NCBI GenBank assembly: GCA_002438575.1
Contig: DJPP01000023.1
Span: forward strand, 1 to 5,286
DNA length: 5,286 bases
Reading direction: 5' to 3'
DNA from: Oscillospiraceae bacterium UBA6409
GTDB taxonomy: Bacteria; Bacillota; Clostridia; Oscillospirales; Oscillospiraceae
The notes beneath the pieces are model-generated. The model made no database searches, had not been told where the DNA came from, and was given only the letters and a program-made list of their open reading frames with translations. The position numbers and the translations under genes are program-made. Shown here piece by piece: positions 4,910 to 5,286 of the stretch (its first letter is position 1; the number at the start of each line of letters is the position of its first letter).

Positions 4910-5286
4910 ATGAACGATGCACCCAAGAGAAGATCCCGTGTACAGCAGGAGCAGCCGGCCGAGCGTACCGGCAGCAGTCACCGCAGCAGAAGGAGCCGCG
5001 GCGGCAGAAAGAACGGAAAAGCCCTGTATTACGCTGTTTTGGTGGTCCTGGTGGGCGTGCTGGTGTTCTCATCTGTCAAGATCATTTCGTATCTGAAGGC
5101 GCAGAAGGACACCGAGAAGATCAACGACAATATCAGCCAGGATTTCATCAGTCCGGACGATACCGCCGGCGATACCGACACCGATGGCGACGGCACCGAC
5201 GGCGACAGCCAGGAGACGCAGAAGCCTGTCAAGAAGGATGATGAGAGCATCAAGGTGGACTTCACCGCTATGCAGGCCAAGTACCC
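4910..5286 (+). CDS. Probable class B sortase, N-terminal part (runs off the window)
   Basis: The frame from the ATG at 4910 stays open to the window end, giving 125 complete codons. A perfect AAGGAGG (4894-4900) lies nine bases upstream. In order, the protein has a very basic cytoplasmic tail (residues 1-37, many Arg/Lys), a single membrane segment (about 38-57, ALYYAVLVVLVGVLVFSS), a short helix-like stretch, and an acidic Asp/Thr/Gly-rich linker (about 82-100). The final stretch, SIKVDFTAMQAKYP (113 to the end), resembles the entry of class B sortase domains (IDF-AL-A-NPDVVGWI). Such enzymes sit in the membrane with the catalytic domain outside and attach surface proteins to peptidoglycan or build pili. 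The catalytic His, Cys and Arg lie beyond the window, so the assignment rests on topology and one short motif. Another single-pass surface protein remains possible. No sortase substrate gene is visible. Confidence 0.7.
   Translation, partial: MNDAPKRRSRVQQEQPAERTGSSHRSRRSRGGRKNGKALYYAVLVVLVGVLVFSSVKIISYLKAQKDTEKINDNISQDFISPDDTAGDTDTDGDGTDGDSQETQKPVKKDDESIKVDFTAMQAKY

Noticed and set aside
1..5286. Mobile element, phage, defence or toxin-antitoxin system
   Set aside because: There is no transposase, integrase, terminal repeat, nuclease or small paired genes; gene content and composition look like uniform chromosomal housekeeping DNA.

Overview
The window looks like chromosomal DNA from a GC-rich, Gram-positive member of the Firmicutes. 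The signs are strong AGGAGG-type ribosome binding sites before every complete gene, vegetative sigma-A-like promoters, A+T-rich intergenic gaps between GC-rich genes, and a protein that resembles a class B sortase. The combination of Lon, EngB, an ATP-type PEP carboxykinase, a threonine-aldolase-like enzyme and a sortase suggests a gut clostridium of the Oscillospiraceae type (Flavonifractor/Oscillibacter-like). That placement is inference from general gene content and composition; no database comparison was possible.

Layout. Positions 1-168 hold the C-terminal end of the ATP-dependent protease Lon (+). It overlaps by 17 bases the ribosome-assembly GTPase gene engB (152-745, +). A perfect long inverted repeat at 744-782, which begins inside the engB stop codon, separates engB from a converging gene for a ten-helix DMT/EamA-family transporter (805-1668, -). 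Next comes a 300-base divergent control region (1669-1968). It carries the transporter promoter and one or two promoters for pckA, and the leader before pckA contains hairpins. pckA (1969-3534, +) encodes ATP-dependent phosphoenolpyruvate carboxykinase. Two hairpins follow it (3547-3612), the second a bidirectional terminator shared with the converging gene for a PLP-dependent threonine-aldolase-like enzyme (3674-4714, -). A second divergent control region (4715-4909) then leads to the N-terminal third or so of a probable class B sortase (4910 to the window end, +).

How it works together. After the lon-engB pair the strands alternate gene by gene: +, -, +, -, +. Apart from lon-engB, each gene appears to be its own transcription unit. 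Convergent junctions carry hairpin terminators and divergent junctions carry promoters. lon-engB belongs to protein quality control and ribosome assembly, pckA to the PEP/oxaloacetate node of central metabolism, the aldolase-like gene to threonine/glycine metabolism, and the sortase to the cell surface. I see no shared pathway linking them.

I found no mobile element, CRISPR array, tRNA, rRNA or clearly new system. The gene content is ordinary. The most interesting material is in the two divergent control regions: overlapping face-to-face promoters, a shared 11-base sequence at two -35 regions, and spaced direct repeats ahead of the sortase.
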